A DNA stretch of 64,000 nt from Pomphorhynchus laevis (GCA_012934845.2 WNNJ02000646.1:1-64000); one strand, 5' to 3'. Positions 50,569-61,414 are shown, counted from the first letter of the stretch. Notes: a model not told the origin generated them from the sequence alone. Program-made: numbers and translations.

Positions 50569-52919
50569 TTATTTTTGCATTCGCATAGAGTACGGCAATA
50601 CTTGCAAACTGGTATTGAGTTTATAGTTTTGGCAGTACAATTCTCCCTTAATTAGGCGAGGATCATTGACTTTACTGGTTTTAGATTCATTATCGGGTAT
50701 TAATTTCGGAAGATCATCAGCACTGACATCCAATATCTAAGATACAGCAATGAAACGGTGAACTCTAAGGTATGTAATATAAACAAATCGATATTTACAA
50801 AATGTTAGAAATTCAGTTTAAATTAATTTAATATTAATATTAAATTTGATATTAGATTTTTTATATTATATTTATTATATAATATATTATATTTAGTTTT
50901 ATATTAAATTTTCAAATTAAATATTATGAATTACTAAATGCTCTTATAACATCTTTCAATTAATATATTAAATTATATTTAATAAAATGAGAGATAAATT
51001 ATCAAATGTAATCTATTCACTATTCAAAACGAAATTATTTAAAATAAAATTCAATTAATAGAAAATATTTAAATTTTTATTATTTACGTATCAAATAAAT
51101 TTCATAAATTCGAAATATTAAAAAAATACTTGTTTGGATTGATATCAACAATTCTCAATAAGTAATTGTATTTTACCAATGTATGGTAAATACATTGTTA
51201 AATACATTTTACTAATGTATTTTAAAACATTTTATCCTAGGTTTTTATTCAAACATCAACCGACAGTTTGTTACCGTTATCAAGAGTAAGGATCTGATCA
51301 TTCAAGGTTTCAATTTGAAATTAAATCTGTACTCATTTAATTTCAAAGATTCGAAAATTACTGACGCAGAAGAAATCAACATTTATTAATTCAACATGAT
51401 TTAAGCAAACAAAATGAGTTTGAAGTTTTTCATATTTAATTGTTTTTTCGTTCCAGATTATCTGGAACTATCTGGTATTGAAACAAAAAGAGGCAGGCTG
51501 GAATAATTGTTTATTTGGCTAATTAAAAGCAAAATACAGCAAAGGAAATTAAAATTCTGCTTAATATTTCGCAACTATTTGATGTCATCGTCAATATTAT
51601 TGTTACTACAAATATATCCGTAAAGTGATTACAATAATCTTAAAAATGGCTCCAAATAGTTGTGAAATATTAGAAAGAAAATTAATTTATTTGTGTTGCT
51701 CTTGCTTTCAATAAACCGAATAAAAATAATAAATAATATTAATATTATATTAATATAATATTAATATAATATTATAATTTTATTATAATATATAATTATG
51801 TACAATATATTATTATATAATATATTGTAAACTAATATGAAGGTGTAATCTACACGGAATAATATAAATCATTTAATATAGAGAAAATTCAAAATAATTG
51901 GAATTATTAATCAGATCGACTAGATTAAATAGAATTATTAAATAGAATAATTATCAAAGAGATCTATTAGATCTCTTTGATAATTAAAAAATTAGTTTAA
52001 ATTAGAGTATTTCTTTAAGATAATTATTCAAATATAAAATAATTGCTTTCAAATATTTAGTGAAAAGAAAATTTACTTGTACGAATTAATTAATTTATAA
52101 ACCGTATTAAATTAATTAATTTCTAAACCTTAATAAATTTATTTATTTTTAATATTATTAATATAATTGATAAATTAGTCAAATTCCAACAGCGTTATAG
52201 AAAATAGTTATTAAAAAAATAGTTACCGCTCCAAGAATTGGTGTAAGTGAGGAAATTTTGCCAAGTTGGCTCATATACAGTATCGGCTGATTCGTAAATA
52301 GTATCAAACGCTGCCAGAATTGATGGCTACCGTAACGCTCAACTACATTTTTAAGATCTCTAATAACTTGTTCTTCTATAAAGCGGTTGCAGTACTTTAT
52401 TCTCCATAAGTGTAACGTCACACGCTTTAATTGCTTTCGAAAACGCGTTATATACACACTAACACGTGGATCTTCCATAAAGTGGCATCCATTAGACATT
52501 CTATGAGGAATACCTCTCGGTTGGAGTACAAACTGACGACCGTGAAAATAATGAACTTTAACAGCTTGATGATCATCGTTGCATCGTTTCCGGATTACTT
52601 CGCTATCTGCAACCCAATCGGCTATACGCTTTTTCAATTCAAATTTTTCTGGGCTGCGTAGAATTTTGTCTACTATACTAGAATGTATATCTTCTATCAA
52701 CCATTGTGACGGACTGTACGGTATATTATCATCTTCATCTTCTTCCTGATTGCTGTCATAGCGAGCATTATTGCTTTTACAATCTCGGTTATCTTCAATC
52801 TCGTCATCATCCTGGCTACCACAAGACGATAGATCCATATCGACAACATCGTAATTGCTTCCGTTGTTGCTACAAGGCGAATACGGTTCGCTATTGCCGT
52901 CTGAAAAGCAACATTTCAT
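50569..52919 (-). CDS. Single-copy paralogue of the array gene, 286 aa
   Basis: Minus strand. First coding exon 52919-52227 (231 codons from ATG), donor GCG|GTAACT; last exon 50736-50569 (55 codons and TAA) after the acceptor CTTAG; intron 50737-52226. Residues 1-80 are acidic (QDDDEIEDN, QEEDEDDNIPYSPSQW). The rest aligns with the array protein: FHGRQFVLQPR, HFMEDPRVSVYITRF, VTLHLWRIKYC, FWQRLILFTNQPI, LTPILGA, then LPKLIP, NDPRLIKGELYCQ. By hand about 40 of 106 positions of the core are identical. The intron is at the same residue and phase 0 as in the array gene, so both derive from one spliced ancestor. The acceptor-like CTCTAG just before the ATG suggests a non-coding first exon further upstream, which I could not place. 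Function unknown. Confidence 0.85.
51949..51985. repeat. 37-base near-perfect palindrome
   Basis: AATTATCAAAGAGATCTA, one central T, then its exact reverse complement. It lies inside the paralogue's intron. The 18-bp arms with no spacer could extrude as a cruciform or form a hairpin in the pre-mRNA. Confidence 0.9.
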
Positions 52920-52929
52920 TTTGGGCCTA

Positions 52930-54946
52930 GAGGTCTTTTTATGTTACCGGCTATTAAAATCTAAGAATTTATAAAATATATTATGCGAAATTACTCTATA
53001 ACTTGAATATAAAATATAGCAAATCACAAATTGCAAAGTTTAAATACTTGCAAACTTTAAATGACGCCAAAATGACGTTATTCATTTGCGGTTTTTTGAA
53101 CGATCCCTAGTGGATACTCGTGTTTTATAATAAACTTTATAGATGAATTGATATATTAATTATGTATATATGTTATGCCATTATATTTGTTTTATCATTT
53201 TAAATATAAATTATAAAGTTATAATATAGTTATTTAAATAAATTATTATAATAAAAATGTAATAATTAAAATCTTTTTAATTATTATTTGATTTATTTTT
53301 AAATTAATAATTAAAAAGTAAAAATAAGTTTTTTGTCGTATTTTATCGAATTTTTATATTATGCTTTTAATTTAACAAACTACATATTACTTGTAAAGCA
53401 TTTGTATGGTAAGTAACTGAGCTATCGTAAAATATGTCGGCTATCCTAGTTAAGATCAGACAATTACGATGTACTCAATTTGATGAACCGATTAATCTTT
53501 ACTTGTAATTATATAATCTATACTTACGTGTAGGAAATAATTAATAAATAATCATTTTAAATCTACATTCGTAATAATCAAATTTAAATTCGATATTCTG
53601 TTGTATTTTAAAACCAAATGACAGCAATTAAAAATGCAATTTATTTAATTTCATTAAATTTATCAAATTTACGGTTTAAATATTGAAAGCAAATTTAATT
53701 TCCATCTGCCAAGTATTTACTAGGAATTTAAGTTTATATTTTCTAGATACAAATTTTATTCGTAAATAATTAATTTGTTAAGACTAAACAAATCCTAAAT
53801 TCATGGCGAGCTTGTCACAACATTTACTCCTTCATTGAACTTTTCTATTTCTAATTAACAGAATTGTTAAGGAATTCACAGAATTTCAGTTACTCTTTTT
53901 CTTCCTTCCACATTTTAACACACAAATTAACAAAGACATCACAAATTAATGACTTGATAAAACTGGGCATCCGAAATCAATAATGTCGGTAAGTTAATGA
54001 AAACGACTTAAGCTGGGCAATTTATGGCTACTCGTTATATAAAGGCTCGTGTATCAATGAGCAATGTATCATAAACATTAAATAAACACAACTCAGCAAA
54101 TGAATAACGCCTTATATTCATGAAAAAAAAACAAATAAAAGATCTCGAAAGAATGAACGAGAATTGCATTGATTATCTAAAAATCTAAAAGCGTCTTATC
54201 TAATGCATTTGTAATATCTAAGTGGCTACTATTGTTAATTATCTACTATTTCAAAGTATTTAATGTGTTCCTTTCAATTAAACTTCAAACTATAAAGATA
54301 GCTGAATTATCGTTAATCAATACCGCATGTTAATTTGTTTTTGAATGTTACTAGTTGCTTTAATGTTTACACCATTAAAACGGACAAGATGTTAACAAGA
54401 ATAAGCATCGACACATTCCTTTTTGAAATGTAGTTTGTTATCTAATAGTCATTTAATTGAATAAATACCATAAAATCATTTGCGTTTTCAAGCAATAATT
54501 ACAAACACACACAACAATATCCTCATTAATGTATGTATATTTGATCCTACCTATTTGGATGATATGTCCAACAATTACCTTCGTCTTTGTTGAATTCAAT
54601 AAATAAATAAGGAATTTAATCGCAAAGCTATTTCATAGCAGCATTGAGAGATTAATTGCCTCTTCTTCTCAGAGTTAGGTCATTATGCATCGATGGGTTG
54701 TGCAAATCAAATATTTTTAAACAAAAGACGGATAATTTGTGATGCACCATCACTTTACAAATGCCATATTATGGTAATGTTCAAATTCCATTTTAATATG
54801 AACAATAAGAATAAGATGTCCACATTAAGAAGAAATAAATAGCTTGACACTTAAGATATAAAAATGTACATGATAATGAAAGAATCCTAGTGAATTATCA
54901 AATAGTCATTTAATGGAATGCAATATCAGATAATCATATGCTTTTT
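52930..54946. other. AT-rich stretch upstream of the paralogue
   Basis: No gene is recognised. The part next to 52930 should hold the promoter and any non-coding first exon of the minus-strand paralogue. TGACG words occur at about 53061-53080. The rest, to 54946, is simple A/T-rich sequence. Confidence 0.4.
52973..53090. repeat. Segment duplicated at 55194-55305
   Basis: It shares with 55194-55305, in the same orientation, the ordered words AAAATATA, GAATATAAAATATAGC/AAATATAAAATATAGC, TTGCAAAGTTTAAAT and CAAAATGACG. On the minus strand it lies 50-170 bases upstream of the paralogue start codon, so it may include that gene's promoter. Confidence 0.65.
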
Positions 54947-54978
54947 AATTAATACTGTTTCACAAAACAGTATTAATT
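54947..54978. repeat. Perfect 14-bp hairpin
   Basis: AATTAATACTGTTT, loop CACA, then its exact reverse complement. Its role is unknown. Confidence 0.85.
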
Positions 54979-55004
54979 ATCGATACATCATTGATATGTA
55001 TTTG

Positions 55005-55090
55005 ATCTATGTTAAGTTCCGGAGCATGAAACTGATAACACAGCAGTTTCCTCTAACGTCGTCCAAATCCTTATATGTAGATTTTAATCA
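55005..55090 (+). mobile_element. Third, diverged Penelope-like tail relic
   Basis: The order of words GTATTTG, GTTAAGTTC, GAAACTGATA, CAGCAGTTTCCTCTAACGTCGTC and AATCCTTAT parallels the tails at 9631 and 46060. It is more diverged than either. A 101-codon open frame across it is not a gene. Confidence 0.55.
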
Positions 55091-55193
55091 CTCCGCATTC
55101 AAATACGGAGGTATATTAATACATATTTTAAAATATGAAAGTATTTTATTTATGAAATACAAAAGTATTTTAAATTTGTATTACAATACACAG

Positions 55194-55305
55194 GTAAAAT
55201 ATATTTGCAAAATTACAACTTAAATATAAAATATAGCTATAACTAATTGTTATAATTGCAAAGTTTAAATGACGTCATTTAGTATCAAAATGACGCAAAA
55301 TTAAA
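55194..55305. repeat. Second copy of the paralogue-upstream segment
   Basis: Partner of 52973-53090. It contains a full palindromic TGACGTCA (near 55270) where the first copy has TGACGCCA. Confidence 0.6.
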
Positions 55306-55945
55306 TCAATGATTTCTTATAATTTGAAATATAATTTAACCGTTTTTAAATCATATTATTGCTAGGTATCAAATTATTCAAACGTGATGTCTATCTTACA
55401 CATCATAATGTAGATAATTGATTGAATAGTACAAAGAACTAAAGATAAAATGATATTTACATGACAATCAATTTATATTGAAATATAAAAAATTTATAGA
55501 AATATTTACAAATATTTAGTAATAACACAGAAAATAATAATAAGATTTATAAATATCTTCGGTTTCAGCGTTGTGATTAAAGGTTTTTATAGATTTATAT
55601 TAATACAATAACTAAATGTAATATAATGCGAACAATCACTGAACCTCGAAAAGACATTGAAGAGCTTTGTATCATGCCTTAAATGCGAAACTCGCAGCAA
55701 CATTCGCACAGGTTGTTCTAATAGAAGTGACTCTACCTAGTGACGCTTATCTATAATGGTAATTATAGATAAGGTAATTCAAAACGTTGACCATTAATAC
55801 AGCAGATTCTCAAATGTAAAAATTTGTGAACTTCCAATCACACCGAACGAGAAAAGAAAACCAAAGTAAACTACATTATGTCGTGGTAAAATTTAAAAAT
55901 AATTATTTTTTGTTGATCCTGTTCAGAAATTCCGACAATAAAGCA
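55306..55945. other. Non-coding stretch before the 364-bp repeats
   Basis: No gene is recognised. It holds a perfect 12-bp hairpin at 55746-55773 (CTTATCTATAAT, loop GGTA, reverse complement). Confidence 0.5.
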
Positions 55946-57185
55946 GTGTCAGAAACGCCTTCATTCACAATGTCACGCAAGCAACCGAAACGACCAGTGA
56001 GTACTTCATTCTACTGATCAGTATTGCCGGGTACTCATTGGTCGTCTAGAAGTGACATGGTGAATGAAAGTCGTGAATCGTAGTCCGGTCTATTAAGCAA
56101 CACCATTTAGTATAAATGCCGAATTTCGAAAGAAATCCTGGGCGGTTGTCTACTCAGCACATCTGTGCACTACAATTATACATACCGTATCCATTAAGGA
56201 TCCAACGAGTGAAGCGACAATTCAGCAACAACCTCTGCCTAGTGTTTAAGGATGGTCCCCACAGCAATTCGATCTGGTAAAGAGCGTAAGCTTCAGACAA
56301 TTAAGCAAAGTGTCAGAAACGCCTTTATTCACAATGTCACACAGGCAACCGAAACGGCCAGTGAGTACTTCATTCTACTGATGAGTGTTGCCGGGTACTC
56401 ATTGGTCGTCAAAAAGTGACATGGTGACTGAAAGTCGTTAATCGAAGTCCAGTCTATCAAGCAACACCATTTAGTATAAATGCCGTATTTCGTAAGAAAT
56501 CCTGGACCGTTGTTTACTCAGCACATCTGTGCACTACTATTATACATGCCGTATCCATTAAGGATCCAACGAGTGCAACGACAATTCAGCAACAACCTCT
56601 GCCTGGTGTTTAAGGATGGTCCCCACAGCAATTCGATCTGATAAAGAGCGTAAGCCTCAGTCAATTAAGCAAAGTGCAGGAAACGCATTCATTCACAATG
56701 TCACACAGGCAACCGAAACGATCAGTGAGTACTTCATTCAACTCGTGAGTGTTGCCGGGTACTCATTGGTCGTCTAGAGGTGACATAATGACTGAAAGTA
56801 GTGAATCAAAGTCCAGTTTATCAAGCAACACCATTTAGTATAAATGCCGTATTTCGCAAGAAATCCTGGACCGTTGTCTACTCAGCACATCCATGCACTA
56901 ATATTATACATGCCGTGATTTTAGAGATCCAACGAGTGCAGCAACAACCTCTGTCTTATGTTTAAGGATTGTTCGCATAGCAATTCGTTATGTTCGTTAG
57001 AGCGTAATCCTAAGTAAATAAAGCGAAGTGTCGAAACGCCTTCTTTCACAATGTCACACTAGCAACCGAAACGATCAGTGGGTACTTCATTCTACTGATG
57101 AGAGTTGTTGGTACTCATCATTTTGGTGCTGAAGTTATCGTCTAGAAGTGACATGGTTACTGAAATTCGAAATCAAAGTCCTGTA
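55946..57185 (+). repeat. 364-bp tandem repeat, 3.4 copies, each with a TATA box
   Basis: Units begin GTGTCAGAAACGCC at 55946, 56310, 56674 and 57028 (spacing 364, 364, 354). The fourth is cut at about 57185. Each full unit contains CACAATGTCAC, GGGTACTCATTGGTCGTC, CACCATTTAGTATAAATGCCG (TATA box at 56111 in unit 1), then CTACTCAGCACATC about 40 bases on, and CAGCAACAACCTCTG. They lie just upstream of the LINE on the same strand and look like promoter monomers of the kind known from some LINE 5' ends. A satellite unrelated to the LINE is the alternative. Confidence 0.85.
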
Positions 57186-57602
57186 TATATGTATTGTAAG
57201 TATTTATTAAAATTAATTTATATTTAATTTAATAAATGGAATCACGCTATGACCAAAATATATACGAAATATGGTATTTAGTCTCTACTAACAAAAAACA
57301 AAGATTAATTCTTCAATTAGCGTTTCGTCTTTCGGCTTCTACTAAAATTGTATATAGTTATAAGAAAATAATTTTTAACCAGTTAAAAAGTTCTTTTCTT
57401 ATAATTTATAATTACATACAATTTTTGAAGAAAAATTGCGGTTACTCATCAATCGAGAGAACCTGCGTTCAAACCTGAAAGTGCAAATTGTTTTCGAAAG
57501 TAAGCTATGGCGGTACAATGCCCTATGATTAGTATTAGTGTATATTAAACCACCGTGTTCATTGTTATCATTCCATTTTCTGTCAAGCTTCAAAAGAACT
57601 CT
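57186..57602 (+). other. Presumed 5' UTR region of the LINE
   Basis: AT-rich on the left, then more mixed sequence leading to the first ORF1 ATG. An open frame at 57236-57478 (80 codons) starts with an ATG but resembles nothing I know and is not called. The TTTTCTGTCA word just before ORF1 is shared with the start of the second LINE copy. Confidence 0.4.
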
Positions 57603-58790
57603 ATGATGTGCAATTCAACGAATTTTGTCGGAATTCCTGTTAAAGAAGGACTAGAACAAGCTTATCTAGATGGAATTCAACACAACACGAAGGTCAGTAA
57701 CGTTTCTACTTTTTCTGGTAATGGGGAGATGCTTCCACCCATACCAAAACAAAAGAATCTTATAATTATTAAGCCTAAACTTCCGTTACAACGACATAAT
57801 CTATTCGAAAAATTTCTAAAGAATTTTTGTGCAAATTATCCCTCGAGGATAATATTCAATAACGTGAAGTTTCTTCATTCCGAAATCAAAATCTCCTTTG
57901 CAACGGCGGACATGGCAAAGGAGTATACTGGGTTTTTCAGATCGTATTTGTCTAATTTTGGTGAACTTACTGAGAAACCTATCCTATCCACCTTGAAAGT
58001 AACGAACCTCCCCTGTTGGGTTGAAGATGGAGACCTCGAAAATCTCTGCGCATCTTTTAAGGTCAGTAATTTTAGACTATTGAAAGGAAAGGACGGGGTA
58101 CCTATCCCCGTCGGATTTTGCTCCGCCCCTATAGATAGGGCAGAAACACTTGACAAGTCAAATTACAACCCGTTTATGGGTCTCAATCTCGGGTTTCAGT
58201 AAATTGAAAGTGATGAATTCACTTTCCCCCACTGCAGTCGGTGTCACAAATGGGGGCATTGGTCCTCCAGCTGCAGTGGGACACCTACCTGTGGGGTATG
58301 CGGTTCCGCTAATTGCCCCGCCTTACTGTCCGACGTACGTTGTGTAGCCGCCCCGTCCTGTTCTAACTGCGGGGGGTGCCATCCTGCCTGGGGCAGGAAA
58401 TGTGGAATTTTCAAAGATTATAGGAATCGTTTCCAGAAGCCATCTAAGACTCCTGCCTCCTTTTCACAAGCATCCTCTCATCGGATGGATGATGCGGACA
58501 TTATAAAACTCATCGACGTGAAAAATGAAGTTTCATATAGAAAGCTACAGAATCTAATCCTGATGGCCCTGGGTTCGGTAGGGCCCAATCCCTCCGTACC
58601 GGCTTCTAAAGTATTACCGGAATCAAAGAAGAGGGGGGCTTCGGCCCATACTGTCCCCCCACTCAAGATCGGTAAAATGCTGAGTGGCAAACAGCATAGG
58701 GGAAATGAAGATGCTGCCCAGGGGCAAGTACCGACCCCGGATGGGGCTAGTGGCAGGAAGGGTAACCTTCCTGCACCTAGCTCTGTCTAG
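57603..58790 (+). CDS. LINE ORF1, RNA-binding Gag-like protein (one internal stop)
   Basis: Starts at the double ATG at 57603, just 5' of CNSTNFVGIPVKEG. Residues about 55-190 form a folded-looking region containing PPIPKQKNLIIIKPKL and ITFKV-like strands up to GFCSAPIDRAETLDKSNYNP. From residue about 211 come three cysteine-rich zinc knuckles: CSRCHKWGHWSSSC, CGVCGSANCPALL and CSNCGGCHPAWGRKC. The tail is rich in Pro, Ser and Lys, ending LPAPSSV at 58790. One in-frame TAA at 58200-58202 separates the first 199 codons from the zinc knuckles; the frame is otherwise continuous, so the break is recent or tolerated. Family role: binding LINE RNA and chaperoning it to the target. ORF2 begins 33 bases after its stop. 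Confidence 0.8.
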
Positions 58791-58823
58791 GTAGGCAATC
58801 CCCCTTCCAACTAATCCATCACA

Positions 58824-61202
58824 ATGCAGAGTACTCGTGAGCCTTTTTCACTGAATGTCATTCAGTGGAACTCGGGAGGTGCTTCTGCCCTTAGACTTTT
58901 ATCCGGTAGAGATGCAGATGTTATAGTCATTCAGGAGACTCGGTCTATCCGTCTTCCCCAGGACATTACTCGATTTATCCCAAAGCATATCTGTTCCCAC
59001 TACACTCCGTACATAACCCCGCCTCACTCCTCTTCATCTCAAGGTCTTTTAACCCTAGTTAAATGCTCCTTAAGGTCTTCCCTCCTACTAAACTATTCTT
59101 GTCCAGCCCCGTCTTGTTTAGTTATTTCACTCTGTAAGAACGGTAAACGCCTCAGTCTAGCCAATGTCTACATCCGGCCAGGGGAGATTCACAAGAACCG
59201 CGACCTCCTGGATGGTATTATTGATAGCGGCTATGACATGATACTTGGAGACTTCAACGACAGAACTGGTCGTTGGATCAACGCATCACTTCGCAGAGCT
59301 AGGAACGGTTATCTTATTCACAAACCACCGTCCCCCACCTTCCATTGCACATCAACAAATTCAATCCTCGACATTTTACTGCTTCACTCAAGGTGGTTGC
59401 TTAAACATCTCTGTACGGAGCAGTCGCGCCAACAATTGTCCACCTCTCATGACCTAATTCGTTGGAGAATTGAGGAAGATACATTGCTTCGAAGGAGGTT
59501 TCACTTTGATCCGATCAGAGTAGCCTTCTTTCAGGCGGCTATCCGACTCTTTCCCCGAATAGGAAATCAGAGTCTGACCAAATTTAATACCTACCTCTTT
59601 TCGCAAGCTACCGCGATTCTATCGTCTACCTATATAAGTCGTATATACAATCCCACTCCGACAAAACTCAAGGTCCTAGCAAAATTACTAAACCTCCCTA
59701 ATCTCTCTGCTTCCGCCAAACAGGCCCTCTCGAATGAATACTGGAGCACTAGATACAGGTTCCAGCTGAGTAAGGATAGGACGAGTATTGCTCGCCTTAA
59801 TCCTTCTCAGTCTTCTTTTTGGAAGATTTTCAAGAAGGAGAAGTTTGTTTGCTGGAAGGATAGAGCATTGGGTTGGATAGGGAATGTAGGCCTTGAAAAA
59901 GTTTTGGAGGAGTCACTAACCCTACACAACTATGGAGCCACTCAATCACCTCAACCAATCCCGCCTTGGTGTAACTTCAGGAGTAGGGATATATCTGTTA
60001 CGGATATTCTTAACTCCTGGGGTCCACTCCCGGGCACCTCCAAATCCGTCGTTCCACTTTCTTCTCGGGTCTGTCAGCTTTTGACAGCTGATCAGAGAAG
60101 AGAGGTGGCCGTCACAATGCTTTTAGCCTCTTCATCCGATGTAGCAGGCATCAATATTAGTAAGCGTGTTTTTATTCCTAAGAAAAAATCCTGCTTATGT
60201 CCTAAAGACCTGCGTCCCATTTCGATTCAAAATTCCCTCGTGTCTATTTACGAAAAAGCGCTTGCGCGTAAAATCCGCGACCATTTAAGTAGGCGTAATT
60301 TGATCCCTCCAGGTTTTCATGGGTTCGTCAAAGGTCGCTCGGTCCATTCAGCAGTAGGTGAGGTGGAACAGTTTTGTCGGGAGAATAGCCATCGCCTAGT
60401 TGTGGCTATTTTCCTTGACTTTTCTGCTGCATTTGATCGTATCTCCATTCCTTTTGTGATCTCTTCTCTACGGTCCCTCGGGTTGCCTGCGAGAATTGTG
60501 AACAGGGTGGAGATCCTGCTGTACACCAAGCGGTTTTATTATGAAGACGACCCTGATGCGCGTCAGTTCTATCCTATTACGGGTGTGCCTCAAGGTTCAC
60601 CTCTTTCTCCTATCTTATATCTTGCTGCCTCCATTAATCTATTTAAAATATTTAAACGCGAACAACGTCTGGTGGTGTATGCTGATGACACCACAGCCCT
60701 GTTCTCTGGACACAGGTGCAAAGACGTAGTCTCTGACATCAGCCGCTTCTTTTTAAGATTAAAAGACCTTTTACCCATATCCAATCTTATTTTAAACTCC
60801 GCCAAATCGCAGGCGGTTGTCTTTCATGGCACCACCGCAACAAAGAAAAAACTTAAGAGATTAGCACTCTCTGCACTCTCTTCCATATTTGCCTTTGAAC
60901 CACTCCCCACCTTCACAAGTCGATTAAAATACCTGGGGTTCACCGTTACGGTGAACTGGTCGGCGAAAGCTGACCTGGATAGACTTAAACGTATCCTGAA
61001 GAAAGCTAGGTGGGCTCTGAAACGGGCTCAGCATCTGTCATTGAAAGGGAAAACCCAGGTGCGCCTTTGGGGTACCTGGGCTATCTCGGGACTTGTCTTT
61101 TTCTCAAGAGGACGTCCCCCAGAGCAAAGGCTAAGGTTTCTTAAGCTCCTCGTCTCTCGTTTACCAAGCATAGTCCGCGCCGATTGGATTCTTCGGGGGT
61201 GA
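58824..61202 (+). CDS. LINE ORF2, endonuclease and reverse transcriptase, 792 aa
   Basis: Residues 10-215 form an APE-type endonuclease with N16 (IQWN), E38 (IQET), VYIRPG, GDFN at 142-145, ILDILLL near 181 and TSHDLI near 207-212. The last motif usually reads SDH; here the Asp before His is Ser, also in the second copy, so it is a family trait. Residues 445-700 form the reverse transcriptase: LRPIS 463-467, GFVKGRS, LDFSAAFD 531-538 (motif A), GVPQGSPLSP 587-596 (motif B), YADD 619-622 (motif C) and LILNSAKSQAVVF (motif D). About 90 residues of thumb-like sequence follow, ending WILRG. The frame is uninterrupted. It is shorter than many R1- or jockey-type ORF2 proteins (~900-1000 aa) and lacks the C-terminal CCHC motif seen in R1-like elements. 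It should carry out target-primed reverse transcription. Confidence 0.9.
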   Translation: MQSTREPFSLNVIQWNSGGASALRLLSGRDADVIVIQETRSIRLPQDITRFIPKHICSHYTPYITPPHSSSSQGLLTLVKCSLRSSLLLNYSCPAPSCLVISLCKNGKRLSLANVYIRPGEIHKNRDLLDGIIDSGYDMILGDFNDRTGRWINASLRRARNGYLIHKPPSPTFHCTSTNSILDILLLHSRWLLKHLCTEQSRQQLSTSHDLIRWRIEEDTLLRRRFHFDPIRVAFFQAAIRLFPRIGNQSLTKFNTYLFSQATAILSSTYISRIYNPTPTKLKVLAKLLNLPNLSASAKQALSNEYWSTRYRFQLSKDRTSIARLNPSQSSFWKIFKKEKFVCWKDRALGWIGNVGLEKVLEESLTLHNYGATQSPQPIPPWCNFRSRDISVTDILNSWGPLPGTSKSVVPLSSRVCQLLTADQRREVAVTMLLASSSDVAGINISKRVFIPKKKSCLCPKDLRPISIQNSLVSIYEKALARKIRDHLSRRNLIPPGFHGFVKGRSVHSAVGEVEQFCRENSHRLVVAIFLDFSAAFDRISIPFVISSLRSLGLPARIVNRVEILLYTKRFYYEDDPDARQFYPITGVPQGSPLSPILYLAASINLFKIFKREQRLVVYADDTTALFSGHRCKDVVSDISRFFLRLKDLLPISNLILNSAKSQAVVFHGTTATKKKLKRLALSALSSIFAFEPLPTFTSRLKYLGFTVTVNWSAKADLDRLKRILKKARWALKRAQHLSLKGKTQVRLWGTWAISGLVFFSRGRPPEQRLRFLKLLVSRLPSIVRADWILRG

Positions 61203-61390
61203 AAGACCCCGGGTGGTTCAGTCGGAAGGCGGCGTGTTGGATCGGTTGGGGGGCTCAGATCCCCCTGGACCTGAGGCCATAGAAGAAGAAAAGAGTTAGA
61301 AGACTGAAGAGCTACTGACTTTCTATTGTTGTGTCTGATCTGGTTTATTGCATGTTTCTTTTTCTCTTTTTTTGTGTAGTTAAGAAAGTC

Positions 61391-61414
61391 TTTATTTATT
61401 TATTTATTTATTTT
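61391..61414 (+). repeat. (TTTA)6 tail of LINE copy A
   Basis: Six TTTA repeats close the 3' UTR of copy A and directly abut the start of copy B at about 61415. A simple-repeat tail like this is typical of I- and jockey-related LINEs without poly(A). Confidence 0.85.

Larger units (their letters stand above)
57186..61414 (+). mobile_element. Near-intact non-LTR retrotransposon (LINE), copy A
   Basis: It consists of a 5' region, an ORF1 with zinc knuckles, an ORF2 with endonuclease and reverse transcriptase, a short 3' UTR and a (TTTA)6 tail at 61391-61414. It is clearly richer in G+C than the surrounding DNA, as expected of a recent insertion. ORF2 is fully open and ORF1 has one internal stop. 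It belongs among jockey/R1/I-like LINEs with an APE-type endonuclease; the exact clade was not settled. The left boundary is uncertain because the 364-bp repeats may be part of the element. Confidence 0.85.

Noticed and set aside
54918-55223. 101-codon open frame
   Set aside because: It runs through a hairpin and a Penelope-like tail relic and has no coding character.
57236-57478. 80-codon open frame between the 364-bp repeats and LINE ORF1
   Set aside because: No recognisable motif and no counterpart in the second LINE copy; left as unassigned 5' sequence.
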